Shown piece after piece: positions 1-8,526 of a DNA stretch of 43,154 nt. The translations under genes and the position numbers were made by a program. Below the pieces are notes generated by a model. It was given only the letters and a program-made list of their open reading frames with translations, had not been told where the DNA came from and ran no database searches. Source of the DNA: an uncultured Clostridia bacterium (GTDB lineage: Bacteria > Bacillota > Clostridia > Oscillospirales > Butyricicoccaceae); contig CAJUJQ010000008.1 of assembly GCA_910586575.1 (NCBI GenBank), positions 1 to 43,154 of the forward strand. The letters run 5' to 3'. How positions within the stretch are numbered: the stretch's first letter is position 1; every line of letters starts with the position of its first letter.

Positions 1-397
1 TCCGCAGCCGGAAATGGTACGGCCTGCCGCCGTCATACTCAAACCATTCCTCGACCTTTGCATCAGGATAGATTGCTGAAATCGCAGTTTCGACGGCTGC
101 TTTTGTGCCGAGCATCCGGTGTACACGCCAACTGTCTTGCAGCGTGCGCCGTTTTTCCGATATGGAATAATCGCCATCCCACCAATCCACCTTGAAATCA
201 TAGGCAAGGATGTCGAGCAGTTCCTCATCCAACGCGTCAATATTGGGATAAATCAGCAGCCTGTCAATCTCTTTCGGGCGGCTTGCAAGCACCTTCGCCG
301 CAGACGCCGCCAGCGCCCGGACTGTTTCGTCCTGCTGTAATGCAATCGGCAGCGACTGTAACAGGTTCTCTGCCGTAATCCCATGCAAGCTACTCAT
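1..397 (-). CDS. I: Phage tail protein I (P2 gpI-like), truncated by the window edge
   Basis: I translated this by hand from the ATG at 397; the first 132 codons are visible and the 3' end lies outside the window. The N-terminus has the family pattern: a short leader, then a segment with LLIYPNIDALDEELLDILAY, an aromatic WWDGDYS stretch and an RRTLQDSW helix. gpI is a baseplate component of P2-type tails, assembled with gpJ and gpW. Its start overlaps the end of gene J by 8 nt, so the two are probably translationally coupled. Identity rests on these motifs plus the conserved J-I gene order. Confidence 0.85.
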   Translation of the reverse strand, partial: MSSLHGITAENLLQSLPIALQQDETVRALAASAAKVLASRPKEIDRLLIYPNIDALDEELLDILAYDFKVDWWDGDYSISEKRRTLQDSWRVHRMLGTKAAVETAISAIYPDAKVEEWFEYDGGRPYHFRLR

Positions 398-1556
398 CCT
401 CATACCCTCCGTTCACCACAGTGACGGAAACGGACTTCGCAAGCTGGGGGACGGTATCGGAATATTCATATTCCTTGTGAAAATCGAGCTTGCCGTCCCG
501 CAGCGAGGTAAAGATCGGCTGACGCAAATCTACACGTTTAATGCCGGTTTTCATCAGCAGCTCGGTCAGCACGGAAGGGTTGATATCACGTCCAAGCTTC
601 GCACTTTGCCACGCAATATATTCCTGTACCGCGGCATTCACCTTAGCTTGAATGGAAGCCGCTCCCATGGTGTTCGATTCGTAAAGATAATAAGTGAAAT
701 CAATCTGATACGGCACAATCTCCGGGTCGCCCATGTGCACCCAGTCGGTCATCGGACGCACATGATCCGGATTACAGGCGTTAAACACCGAGGTTTTCAT
801 TTCCTCCCCGGCAGGCTCGCCGCCCTTCATTAACACGTAAATATAAACGACGCCGGGGGTCGGCGAATTCGGGACGACATCGGCGATTTCCGAGGATGTG
901 CGCATGGCGTGATAGATATAGTTCCCAACGCCGCCCGCCGTGCTGTAGCCGTCCATACTGGCGCGCATAAGGTTGTAAAAAGCGTCATCGTCCAGACGGT
1001 CAGAGCCGCCGCCGCTGACGGTAATATTTTCGCAGTGGTCGTTATAGTAGGGGAATACATCGGTCAGCTTGCTGATCTGCCCGACGGCATAGCCGTTCCC
1101 GACCGTGCCGGGCGTCTGGCAGCGGATACGCACATCCGCAAATAATTGCCCAATCTCAACAACTGCGTCCTCTATGGTCTCCCAAACCAGCGTGTTCCCG
1201 GTATCCGTCACCCGCGTCCCGGCTGGGATTAGCACCGCCGATTCCTGCGGCTCCGATATGTAAAACCGTTCTGTACAATAAGCAGGCTCCGCGTCTGGGC
1301 GCTCCACAATATAAGCAAGCTCCGCGAGAGCGTCCAGGTTTTCCCCCTCCGCGCGGCTGGGCACGTTCTGGTTCCCCGTGTAGTTGTTCAGTACCCGCTC
1401 TTGCAGGATGATGGACAGCACCCACTGAATATACAGCTTTTCCGGGTCTGCCGGATGGATTGCCCTGCCGGTGATTTTCTCAAACCCGGCAATCAGCAGC
1501 GCTTCCAGAGGCTCCGGCCTGGTATCTACAAATTGATGTTCGGTATTCCTACTCAC
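390..1556 (-). CDS. J: Baseplate assembly protein J (P2 gpJ-like)
   Basis: The 388-residue product is typical in size for Baseplate_J family proteins of P2-like and PBSX-like phages, which form the outer wedge of the baseplate of a contractile tail. A central segment (about residues 85-200) contains the family-typical pattern of a glycine-rich PGTVGNGYAVGQI stretch followed by NITVSGGGSDRLDDDAFYNL. The start is a GTG that overlaps the stop of gene W by 8 nt, with GGAGGTGAG about a dozen bases upstream. The next gene, I, again overlaps by 8 nt, so W-J-I form a coupled block. Confidence 0.93.
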   Translation of the reverse strand: MSRNTEHQFVDTRPEPLEALLIAGFEKITGRAIHPADPEKLYIQWVLSIILQERVLNNYTGNQNVPSRAEGENLDALAELAYIVERPDAEPAYCTERFYISEPQESAVLIPAGTRVTDTGNTLVWETIEDAVVEIGQLFADVRIRCQTPGTVGNGYAVGQISKLTDVFPYYNDHCENITVSGGGSDRLDDDAFYNLMRASMDGYSTAGGVGNYIYHAMRTSSEIADVVPNSPTPGVVYIYVLMKGGEPAGEEMKTSVFNACNPDHVRPMTDWVHMGDPEIVPYQIDFTYYLYESNTMGAASIQAKVNAAVQEYIAWQSAKLGRDINPSVLTELLMKTGIKRVDLRQPIFTSLRDGKLDFHKEYEYSDTVPQLAKSVSVTVVNGGYEDE

Positions 1557-1869
1557 TGATGATTCTCACCTCCACTGTAGGGTCCAGCTCGCCGGGATTA
1601 GACGCGTTCGCGGCAAAGGTTACGCCGACAAATTCCGCGCGCGGCTCCCAGCGCTCGATTGCCTCCTTCAGCGCAGAAATCATCATCACCTTTGCGACTG
1701 GCATCGGCTTATCCAAAAAGGTTTGCGACAGCCCGAACTCGCGGTACATCGGGACGCTGCCCTTTGGCGTCCTTAAAACCAGCGCAATATTTTGCAGTAC
1801 GGAAGTCACCGTTTCATTTTCCAGCAGCCGGACGGCGCTCAGGTTCACTGCGTTTACGGTATAGGTCAT
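1549..1869 (-). CDS. W: Baseplate wedge protein W (GPW/gp25 family)
   Basis: I place the start at the ATG at 1869, giving 106 residues, because the reading frame extends further upstream only into gene U and a GGAGCGGTGA site precedes this ATG. The protein has the gp25-like pattern: VLQNIALVLRTPKGSVPMYREFG, then a helix with AVKEAIERWEPR-like sequence, ending in PTVEVRIISE. gp25/W proteins form the inner baseplate wedge and help nucleate the sheath. The neighbours U upstream and J downstream agree with the P2 tail order. Confidence 0.92.
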   Translation of the reverse strand: MTYTVNAVNLSAVRLLENETVTSVLQNIALVLRTPKGSVPMYREFGLSQTFLDKPMPVAKVMMISALKEAIERWEPRAEFVGVTFAANASNPGELDPTVEVRIISE

Positions 1870-1873
1870 ATCA

Positions 1874-2275
1874 TCACCGCTCCAAATATTCCTGCAAATT
1901 GACAGCCACGGCAACACAGCTGACGTTCCCCTTGTAGTCATGGTATTTTGCCGTCATTTTGTGATTGAGGATGGTCCAGCGGTATTTGCCGTAGGGCTTC
2001 TCGCCGATCACCAGCGGAAGGGCTTCCCCGGCGCGTTCATACGTCCACAGCTGCACCAGCTCGACCATCGGGTCAACGCCAAGCTCCTCCATCAGGGTAA
2101 TTTCAAAGGACATTTTGTCCGGGTCAACGCCGCAAAACTCGGTGAGCGCGTTTTGTAAGTGCCGCTGATGGGTTGCGAACCGAACCGAGCCGGACCACTG
2201 CATATTGTTGATGGTTTTCACAGTCTCGTCGGAGACCTGAAACACAATCTCTCCCAGGCAGCCCACAACAGCCAT
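1874..2275 (-). CDS. U: Tail protein U (P2 gpU-like)
   Basis: A 133-residue protein whose opening (GEIVFQVSDETVKTIN) and WSGSVRFATHQRH motif match the P2 gpU family. The middle holds a DPDKMSFEITL strand and the end has the characteristic YGKYRWTILNHKM segment. gpU acts at the tail tip or in tail completion in P2-type phages. It lies between V and W with only a few bases separating it from each neighbour, so it belongs to the late tail operon. No oddities seen. Confidence 0.88.
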   Translation of the reverse strand: MAVVGCLGEIVFQVSDETVKTINNMQWSGSVRFATHQRHLQNALTEFCGVDPDKMSFEITLMEELGVDPMVELVQLWTYERAGEALPLVIGEKPYGKYRWTILNHKMTAKYHDYKGNVSCVAVAVNLQEYLER

Positions 2276-2605
2276 TTACTGCACCCCTCCCAAAATGAAC
2301 CCGTCCGCGTTTTTGACCGGCAGGAACAGCACCAGGACAGGCTGGTTGACAACCGGCATCCACTGCTTGATTTTCAGCGGATGCTTGTGGCTTTCAAATG
2401 CAGCCGCACCGGCTCCACCCGCTTCATATTCTGTGCGCTGCGGCACGTCATAATCCGGGATAAACGGACGGTTGTCCAGCACAATCAGCCAATCAGACGG
2501 CAAGTCCTGATCCTCAAACTGCACCCGCGCAAGATATTCATCGTTGTTGACTGCGGTCACAACGCCAATGCGCACAAGGTTCGATAACGTTTTTTCAACA
2601 TCCAT
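2276..2605 (-). CDS. V: Baseplate spike/assembly protein V-like (OB-fold)
   Basis: The protein has 109 residues. It begins with a helix (LSNLVRIGVVTAVN), then the ARVQFEDQDLPSDWLIVL pattern of the N-terminal OB domain of gpV/gp45 spike proteins, and ends in PVLVLFLPVKNADGFILGGV. It is shorter than P2 gpV (about 210 residues): the C-terminal beta-helix needle is absent, so it is a short-form spike hub, or the tip is supplied by another protein further left. It abuts gene U without a gap, and D lies immediately upstream. Confidence 0.82.
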   Translation of the reverse strand: MDVEKTLSNLVRIGVVTAVNNDEYLARVQFEDQDLPSDWLIVLDNRPFIPDYDVPQRTEYEAGGAGAAAFESHKHPLKIKQWMPVVNQPVLVLFLPVKNADGFILGGVQ

Positions 2606-2608
2606 CCA

Positions 2609-3676
2609 TCAGTACCCCGCCAGCACGCGGCGCAGCTCGATTTTGGTCGTATATCCGCCGGAGGAACTGACCGTATGTACTGCCTTTCTGGTAATATATT
2701 TGCCGTTCCAGCCGCCCCAGTTCTCAAGCAGGACAGTCACGCCCGAAACCAGATACGGGTTGCCCGGAAGCGTAAAGGAGGCGGTGCGGTTGAATTTATT
2801 GTGCAGCCGGAGGTTCTTTTCCGCGAGCGCTTTTGCTTCGGCTCCGCTCTCCACTTTTGCGTGGATTTCCAACTGCTGGTTGGTCGCTTCGTCCTCGTTG
2901 TAATCCTCTGTTTTTGCGATACCCTGAATACACTTGCCGGTTTTGGGTTCGGCATAGCGCACCCGGCAGGAGGAATATTGGGAATCCGCCGCGCCTGTAT
3001 TCAGCGCGTACTGCGTGTAAACGCCGTTCCCGCGCCGGATGGTCAGCACGTGCGGACGCGCTTCATATTCCTTCTGGTCAAACAGCACGAGCATTCCGTC
3101 GGTCGCTTTCAGGGAAATCCCCGCGTCTTTGCACAGGTCAATCAGGAAATCAATATCCGTGGTTTTTGACTGCTCCCGCCGTTTGTAAAACGGGTCTGTA
3201 GACGCTTCGTACATACAGGAAAGCCCGTTGCTCCCGGCAAGCTCGTCTGCAATGCCGGAAAGCGTGTAGGATTCCCACGCCTTGTTCTTTTTGTCCCGCC
3301 GCATCTGGCCGCTGAACGGCAAAGAAGTCGCTTTAATGGTGACCGTGGCGGGCGGGCCGGAGGCCTTCACGCTGCAAAGCTCAAACTCCCCGCAGGGCAA
3401 AGGCTCATCCGCGCCGCCGCCTGTCCAGTTTTCGCGAATGAAGGTGCAGCGGATTTTCAGCTTGGAAGCCGCCGCGCCCTTGATTGCCTGTTCCAGCCAA
3501 TCCTCCAGCCACAGGCTTTCACGGTCTTGCAGCTTGATGGTCAGGTCGTCGGCTTCGTATTCCTCATTATCGGTATAGGTGACTGACAGCAGGTACGGCA
3601 GGATGGCGCTGGTAATGTCTACGCCGTCAAATTCGATGATAGGCCGTGTGCGGCGCGCCAGGTTTTCATTGCTCAT
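2609..3676 (-). CDS. D: Tail hub protein D (P2 gpD/gp27-like)
   Basis: The protein has 355 residues. It has the beta-rich N-terminus of late-control-D family hub proteins (PIIEFDGVDITSAILPYLLS, then YTDNEEYEADDLTIKLQDRE), a central segment with SLPFSGQMRRDKKNKAWE, and a C-terminal lipid-free glycine-rich tail. gpD-type proteins form the trimeric hub connecting tube to spike. Despite the historical name, it is not a transcription factor. It overlaps the upstream X gene by 4 nt and precedes V, the expected hub-spike pair. Confidence 0.9.
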   Translation of the reverse strand: MSNENLARRTRPIIEFDGVDITSAILPYLLSVTYTDNEEYEADDLTIKLQDRESLWLEDWLEQAIKGAAASKLKIRCTFIRENWTGGGADEPLPCGEFELCSVKASGPPATVTIKATSLPFSGQMRRDKKNKAWESYTLSGIADELAGSNGLSCMYEASTDPFYKRREQSKTTDIDFLIDLCKDAGISLKATDGMLVLFDQKEYEARPHVLTIRRGNGVYTQYALNTGAADSQYSSCRVRYAEPKTGKCIQGIAKTEDYNEDEATNQQLEIHAKVESGAEAKALAEKNLRLHNKFNRTASFTLPGNPYLVSGVTVLLENWGGWNGKYITRKAVHTVSSSGGYTTKIELRRVLAGY

Positions 3677-3882
3677 TTTTTCACCTGCTTCCAGGGCGGC
3701 AGCTTTTCGCTGATTTTATACACCGGTTCCGGCAGGGTCAGCACGACGCCTGCCGGAAAGGTGTAATAATTGCGGTATGCGGGGTTCAGATTCATCAGGC
3801 GGTCGGTATAGTCAGTGCTGCCCATCTGCCGGAACGCGATGCTGTCCCACATATCGCCCTGAACTGTCGTGTAGGTTTTCAT
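3673..3882 (-). CDS. X: Tail protein X (LysM-like, P2 gpX)
   Basis: A 69-residue protein that is essentially one LysM-like fold: YTTVQGDMWDSIAFRQMG opens it and the N-P-x-Y pattern (LNPAYRNYYTFPAGVVLTLP) follows. This is the gpX signature; gpX is a small tail protein positioned near the hub. It overlaps the 5' end of gene D by 4 nt and abuts the tape-measure stop at 3882, so T, X and D are one translational block. Confidence 0.92.
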   Translation of the reverse strand: MKTYTTVQGDMWDSIAFRQMGSTDYTDRLMNLNPAYRNYYTFPAGVVLTLPEPVYKISEKLPPWKQVKK

Positions 3883-6800
3883 CAGAACCTCTCCATTGCT
3901 TTGTTATGCTCATACTCCGTAATAACATCCCGGACGCGTTCGGCGAAGCGTTCGCTTTCCTCGACGGTCAGGTTTTGCAGCAGCTCCTGTAATTCCGGGC
4001 GGTCGGATGCCGCGGTAATCTGGTTCGTGGGGGAAAAGTTGATGGTGACATTGACGCCGCCGCCCCGGTTGTCACTGAGGGCATACAGCGGTTCCGCGCT
4101 GACGGGAGTGCTTGCAGCCCTCGCTGAAATGTCTGCCGGGAGTATGGTTTCGCCGCCGTGCAGGTTTATCAGCTCGGGGCCTCCCTCGCCGACCCACGCC
4201 CAGCCAGGCGGGGCGTTCTCCGTGCCGGACGCGTAGCCGCGCAGGGCGGCGGTTGACGTGTAGCCGTTTGCCGAGATATGCAGGCTGCTGCGCACGGTTG
4301 ACGCAACCGTGTCAAATGCGCTTTGTACTGCGGGCAGCTGGTCACGCGCCGCCCGCGCAAACGCAAGCACCGTAGATTCCGCAGCCTTGGACGCTTCCGC
4401 GCTGAGGTTCATCCCTTCGACCGTGCTTTTCGTGCTTGCAAGCATTTCATCCAGCTCGCCTTGAAAATCCGTTTTAAGCTGCGCAAGGCTGTCCGACGCG
4501 ATTTTCTGTTCCTCTTGAAGCTTTTTCCAATTCTCAACCATTTTTTTCAGGTCGCCGTCGTTGGCCTGCGCCATACCTGCGATTGCATTCACACTCTCCG
4601 CGCTGCCGTCCGCAAAGCTGGCGATCATATCGCTCAATCCTGCGATATCGCCGGTTCGGGCGGTGAGCGCGTCAATGTTGGAATCGTACTGCTGCCAATA
4701 GCTGATCTGGCTTTCCAGCGCGCTGTTGATGCTGCCGACGCTGGTTGCTTCGACCTCTGCCGCCTTGTCCCACAGGCTGTACTGCCCGGAGATAGACTCA
4801 TAAGCGGCGTCGTAAGCTTCCCCATAACGTTCGGCAAGGTTGAGCAAGGACGCCCCTGCGTCGTCCATAACCGATTTTAATTCGCTGGCCTGCGCGGCAG
4901 CTTGCTCGGACAATCCGCTGCCGTCCTCGAGACCGCCGGACATGCTCTTGATGGCTTCCTCGGTATCCGCAACTTCTTCCTTGTAGGCAGCAAGCGCTTC
5001 CTCATCCTCCGCTATCGCTTCCTGATGGTTTTTGATATTGTCCTTTGCAATCCCCATTTCATCACTGATGGATGCAAGGGAATTCTGCAAATCGTAATAT
5101 TCCTGCGTCAAGAATGAGGTTACATCGGCCACATCACCGGTTTGCTGCCGGTATTCGGCGGCTTTTTGCTCGGCTTCGGCATACAGCTCACCCATGCGCT
5201 GGGTAGCATTATTGTGCTTCTGCTGTGCCTGCTCCAGCTGGATTTCCGCCTTGGTCAGGTTGACCTTGTTTTTCTCGGCCTCCATTTGCAGGGCGGCTTC
5301 CTGCTTGTACATCTCGGTGAGATAGTCCTGGTACGCCTGCGCCTTGGCGTTCTCCTGCCATGCTGCCGTGTTGGCGCGCAGCGCGGCGGTACCGCCGTCA
5401 ATGGCATTATTTTCAAGGTCGATGCTGTCCGCAAGCTCCGGCACCGTCTCGGAGAGCAGCGCAAGCAGGCTGTGATATTCCTGCATCCCGGCAGCGTCAA
5501 GGGCTTCAACATCGCCCATGGCTTCCAGTTTGCTGATGTACAAATCAGCGGCGTTTGCCGCCGCCTGGGTTTCGGCAATCGTATCCTCATAGGCCGCTGT
5601 GCCCGCATCGATAGCGTCCTGCATTTCGCGGGCGGCTTCGGTCAGCTCACGCACCGGCGGTACCTGTTCCTGATAGGCAGAGGTCAGCGCGACCACGCCG
5701 CCGGCAGCCACGGCAACGCCCGCAGCGATTTTCAGCGCCATTCCGGCGGGCCCCATAAACAGGGACGCCATATCAAGCGCCTTGAAAATCTTGACCGCCG
5801 CTGACAATCCGGTCACGGCAGTGGTCGCCACACCCAGCACGCCTACAGTCATCATGACGCCCTGCACAAGCGCCGGGTTTTCGTCCACGAATTGCCCCAT
5901 GCCGCTGAGCACGTCCGCCTGAACCTGATAAAACAGACGCATTGCCGGGGTTGCCTTATCGCCGACCGCAATCTGAAAGCCTTCCCAAGCCGATTCCGCA
6001 AGCGCGATATCGCCGTTCAGGTTGTCCATTTTGATTGCGGCCATTTTAGACGCTGCGCCTTCGCAGTTGTTAATCTTTTCGTACAGGCTTTGATAACTGT
6101 CCTCGGTTGCCATCAGGATACCGAGCAAGCCGTTGTAGCCGCGTTCGCCCGCGATTTCCTGCGCGTTCAGGACGCGCTCGGATTCGCTCATCTGCTCAAA
6201 GTAGCCGCGCAGCTCGTTGATGGTTTCGCCCAGGTCCTTCATGGAGCCGTCAGCTTTAACCGCGCTGTATTCGTATTCGCCAAAGGCATCGCTGGTCAGC
6301 GTCACGCCGCCCAGCAGACCGTTGAAGGTGTTCCGGAGTGCAGTATTCGCCATGCTGCCTTTTACGCCGACGTTCGCCATCAGGCCGACGGCGACCGATA
6401 CGTCCTCAATGCTGTAGCCCAGCGCACCCGCCACGGACGCGGAGCCTTTGAACGTCTCGCCCATAATGCCGATGCTGGTGTTGGCGTTTGCCGCCGTCGC
6501 TGCCAGCACATCCGAGAAATGCGCGGTGTCAGCGGCGGTCAGCTGGAACGCGCTCAGGCTGTCGGTGATGATGTCGGACACCATCGCCAAATCCTCGCCG
6601 GAAGCCGCTGCCGCCGAGAGAACGCCGTCCATGCCTGCCATCATTTCTTCCGCGTCCCAGCCCGCCATTGCCATGTAACCCATAGCGTCGGCGGACTGCT
6701 TCGCGGTGAATTGCGTCGTCGCGCCCAGCAGCTTTGCCTGGTCGGTCAGCGCGGCAATCTCCTGCCCGCTTGCGCCGGACAGCGCTTCCACGTTCGACAT

Positions 6801-7418
6801 GGAGGATTCAAAGTTTGCGGCAACCGCGACCGCTTCCTCAAAGCCCTGCCTGATTTCATTCAGCGCGGCGGTCAGCCCAACCGCCGCAGCCGCCTGGCTG
6901 ACCGCCTCAAATGCGGAAACCGTCTGTTCGCCAAAGCCCTGCGCGCCGTTTGCGGCTTCCTCCTGTCGGGAGCGCAGGGTTTCCAGCTGCTGCGCAAGCG
7001 CGCGGCTCTCGCGTTCCAGATTGTCCGTGCTGACCCCGGCAGACCGCAGCGCCTCCCCGGTCTGGTTCAGGCGCTGCTGCTGACGCTCCAGGGCATTGTT
7101 GGTATCCGCGATCCGCTGCTCCAGCTTGGCTTCCTCGCGCTCTAAAGCGGCGGTAGACTGCCCCGCGTTCCGCGCTTCCTCAATCTCGGTGCGGAGGAGG
7201 GCTTGCTGCTTTTGAAGGTTTGCAAGCTTGGCTTCTGTCTTTTCCGCCGCCGCCTGCTGCTTTTGATATCCGGAAATATCACGCTGCACCCTCGAAAGCT
7301 GCTGTATCTCCTTTGAAACAGCAGCCATTTCCTGCTGTGCCTTTTGAAAGGCTTTGCTGAACCCGCCGCCGGTCTGGGCGTTCAAAAAGAAGCGGATTTC
7401 GTGTTGCTTTGCTGCCAT
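3882..7418 (-). CDS. T: Tail tape measure protein (TP901 family)
   Basis: The longest gene, 1178 residues. Residues 1-150 form a glutamine/glutamate-rich coiled coil. From about 190 to 500 lies the TP901 tape-measure core (GWDAEEMMAGMDGVLSAAAA, then the GVKGSMANTALRN pattern). At about 520-582 sits a hydrophobic stretch that could span a membrane during DNA ejection. A second coiled-coil region follows, and the tail ends near a glycine-rich GYASGTENAPPGWAWVGEGG segment common to these proteins. It sets tail length. A GAGGGGG ribosome site precedes the ATG. The gene follows E/E', exactly as in P2. Confidence 0.95.
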   Translation of the reverse strand: MAAKQHEIRFFLNAQTGGGFSKAFQKAQQEMAAVSKEIQQLSRVQRDISGYQKQQAAAEKTEAKLANLQKQQALLRTEIEEARNAGQSTAALEREEAKLEQRIADTNNALERQQQRLNQTGEALRSAGVSTDNLERESRALAQQLETLRSRQEEAANGAQGFGEQTVSAFEAVSQAAAAVGLTAALNEIRQGFEEAVAVAANFESSMSNVEALSGASGQEIAALTDQAKLLGATTQFTAKQSADAMGYMAMAGWDAEEMMAGMDGVLSAAAASGEDLAMVSDIITDSLSAFQLTAADTAHFSDVLAATAANANTSIGIMGETFKGSASVAGALGYSIEDVSVAVGLMANVGVKGSMANTALRNTFNGLLGGVTLTSDAFGEYEYSAVKADGSMKDLGETINELRGYFEQMSESERVLNAQEIAGERGYNGLLGILMATEDSYQSLYEKINNCEGAASKMAAIKMDNLNGDIALAESAWEGFQIAVGDKATPAMRLFYQVQADVLSGMGQFVDENPALVQGVMMTVGVLGVATTAVTGLSAAVKIFKALDMASLFMGPAGMALKIAAGVAVAAGGVVALTSAYQEQVPPVRELTEAAREMQDAIDAGTAAYEDTIAETQAAANAADLYISKLEAMGDVEALDAAGMQEYHSLLALLSETVPELADSIDLENNAIDGGTAALRANTAAWQENAKAQAYQDYLTEMYKQEAALQMEAEKNKVNLTKAEIQLEQAQQKHNNATQRMGELYAEAEQKAAEYRQQTGDVADVTSFLTQEYYDLQNSLASISDEMGIAKDNIKNHQEAIAEDEEALAAYKEEVADTEEAIKSMSGGLEDGSGLSEQAAAQASELKSVMDDAGASLLNLAERYGEAYDAAYESISGQYSLWDKAAEVEATSVGSINSALESQISYWQQYDSNIDALTARTGDIAGLSDMIASFADGSAESVNAIAGMAQANDGDLKKMVENWKKLQEEQKIASDSLAQLKTDFQGELDEMLASTKSTVEGMNLSAEASKAAESTVLAFARAARDQLPAVQSAFDTVASTVRSSLHISANGYTSTAALRGYASGTENAPPGWAWVGEGGPELINLHGGETILPADISARAASTPVSAEPLYALSDNRGGGVNVTINFSPTNQITAASDRPELQELLQNLTVEESERFAERVRDVITEYEHNKAMERF

Positions 7419-7433
7419 GAAATACCCCCTCTT

Positions 7434-7981
7434 TTATGTCAGTCTCCGGTGGATGAGCTGTGGCTTCACTTTCCCGCGGTTTCTGTTCTGCTCCTCCCGT
7501 TTTCTGCGTTCCTCAATGATTACATTATTGGAACTGATCCATTCGACAAGTTCCAAAAGCGGCAGGGCGCACCATCCTAACGCGGAGCCTCCGCCATTCT
7601 GCGCCATAGTCAGGCATTGTTCTCTGATCCATCCTCCGGGGTTTCCCAAAGGAAGTCCGAGTACAGCAAAAAATCGCGCGCCGCACCTCTCACCCTGTTA
7701 AAATCGCTCAGCGGCATCCGCAGGAAGAAATCCCGGTCAACCGCCGGTTCGCTCGCCCGCACTGCCATGCCAATCAGATATTCCACAGAAAACGCGGGGT
7801 TGTTGACAACCTTACGCCGGGTGTTGACTTCCGACTCGATATTCAGCGCATCTTTGCCGGTCAGGCCTCCCCAATGAAATGCCAGTTCCTGAATTTCAAT
7901 GCCGTCATGCAGTACCGGCATTGACAGCCGAATAACGGTATTTGAATAATCCGGTACATCCACACGTGCTTTCTTTTCCAT
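7434..7981 (-). CDS. E+E' frameshift product (tail assembly chaperone fusion)
   Basis: Predicted alternative product of gene E. Ribosomes reading E would slip -1 at the heptamer at 7667-7673 and continue in the -1 frame, which stays open from the slip to a TAA at 7434-7436, adding 77 codons to the first 105 of E (182 residues). The extension (…SSNNVIIEERRKREEQNRN…) has no good ATG-plus-ribosome site of its own, which argues that it is made only as a fusion. P2 E+E' and lambda G/GT work this way: both forms chaperone the tape measure during tail assembly. The frame and slip site are seen; the frameshift itself is inferred. Confidence 0.75.
7610..7981 (-). CDS. E: Tail assembly chaperone E (P2 gpE-like)
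   Basis: Zero-frame product, 123 residues. It has the gpE/41/14 family features: an N-terminal strand (YSNTVIRLSMPVLHDGIEIQ), the L-x-W-G-G-L-T-G-KD segment, then NPAFSVEYLIGMAVRAS and the DFNRVRGAARDFLL helix in which the slippery site lies. It sits between the tube gene FII and the tape measure T, the conserved position. The stop at 7610 lies 57 nt past the slip site. Confidence 0.85.
   Translation of the reverse strand: MEKKARVDVPDYSNTVIRLSMPVLHDGIEIQELAFHWGGLTGKDALNIESEVNTRRKVVNNPAFSVEYLIGMAVRASEPAVDRDFFLRMPLSDFNRVRGAARDFLLYSDFLWETPEDGSENNA
7667..7673 (-). other. Slippery heptamer for programmed -1 frameshifting in E
   Basis: On the minus strand the bases are T TTT TTG, phased so that TTT and TTG are zero-frame codons of gene E (codons 104-105). 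This is the X XXY YYZ form and the same heptamer reported for P2 E/E'. After a -1 slip the frame is open for 77 codons up to the tape measure start region. Confidence 0.75.
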
Positions 7982-7983
7982 AA

Positions 7984-8508
7984 TCAGTTTTCCTTTCCGA
8001 GTGCCTTACGCACTTCCGCCATGTAATCTACGCCGTTGATCACGCACTTCATATTGCGTTTATCAATTTCCCAAAGCTGTTTGCCGTCCTTATATGCTGC
8101 ATAATAGTAAACAGCAAACGAGCCTTTGGTATCGGCAGCGCTCATCGGCGCAACAGTACCGGGATTGATATTCTTAGGACGGCAAATCACAACATATTTG
8201 TCCGCCCAAAGTCCGACCTCTGCATTCTCAACATCCCAAAATTCTTCCGCAATCCGCATATCAAGCTGATGCTTTTTCGGTGCCATCAGCGTAACCGCTT
8301 CCTCGGTGGTTGTCAGGAAGTCGATATCCACCGTCATTGCATCTACCATGCCATACAGCGGAACCTCCATATTCCCCATCATCCCCGCGCCGGAAATCGT
8401 GACGCAAGGGTAAGTAATGGACGGCAGCGTCACCTTTGCGATGCCTAAAAGGTTTCTTCCGTCTTCATAGATTTCCAGATTGATATAAGCCGCAGCCTGC
8501 TGGCTCAT
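7984..8508 (-). CDS. FII: Major tail tube protein (P2 gpFII-like)
   Basis: A 174-residue protein with the tube-protein layout: an N-terminal strand (INLEIYEDGRNLLGIAKVTLP), the GAGMMGNMEVPLYGMVDAM motif and a central beta sandwich. Tube proteins polymerise into the hexameric inner tube through which DNA passes. It lies 18 nt downstream of the sheath gene, with a ribosome site in between. This pairing (sheath, tube, E, T) is diagnostic of contractile-tail phages. Confidence 0.92.
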   Translation of the reverse strand: MSQQAAAYINLEIYEDGRNLLGIAKVTLPSITYPCVTISGAGMMGNMEVPLYGMVDAMTVDIDFLTTTEEAVTLMAPKKHQLDMRIAEEFWDVENAEVGLWADKYVVICRPKNINPGTVAPMSAADTKGSFAVYYYAAYKDGKQLWEIDKRNMKCVINGVDYMAEVRKALGKEN

Positions 8509-8526
8509 AATGATTCCTCCCCTCTG

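Noticed and set aside
5892..7145. 417-codon plus-strand ORF over the tape measure
   Set aside because: Shadow of the tape measure gene with no family features.
7642..7648. GGGAAAC as the frameshift site
   Set aside because: It is a known type of slippery heptamer but lies in the wrong phase relative to gene E; T TTT TTG at 7667-7673 is in phase.
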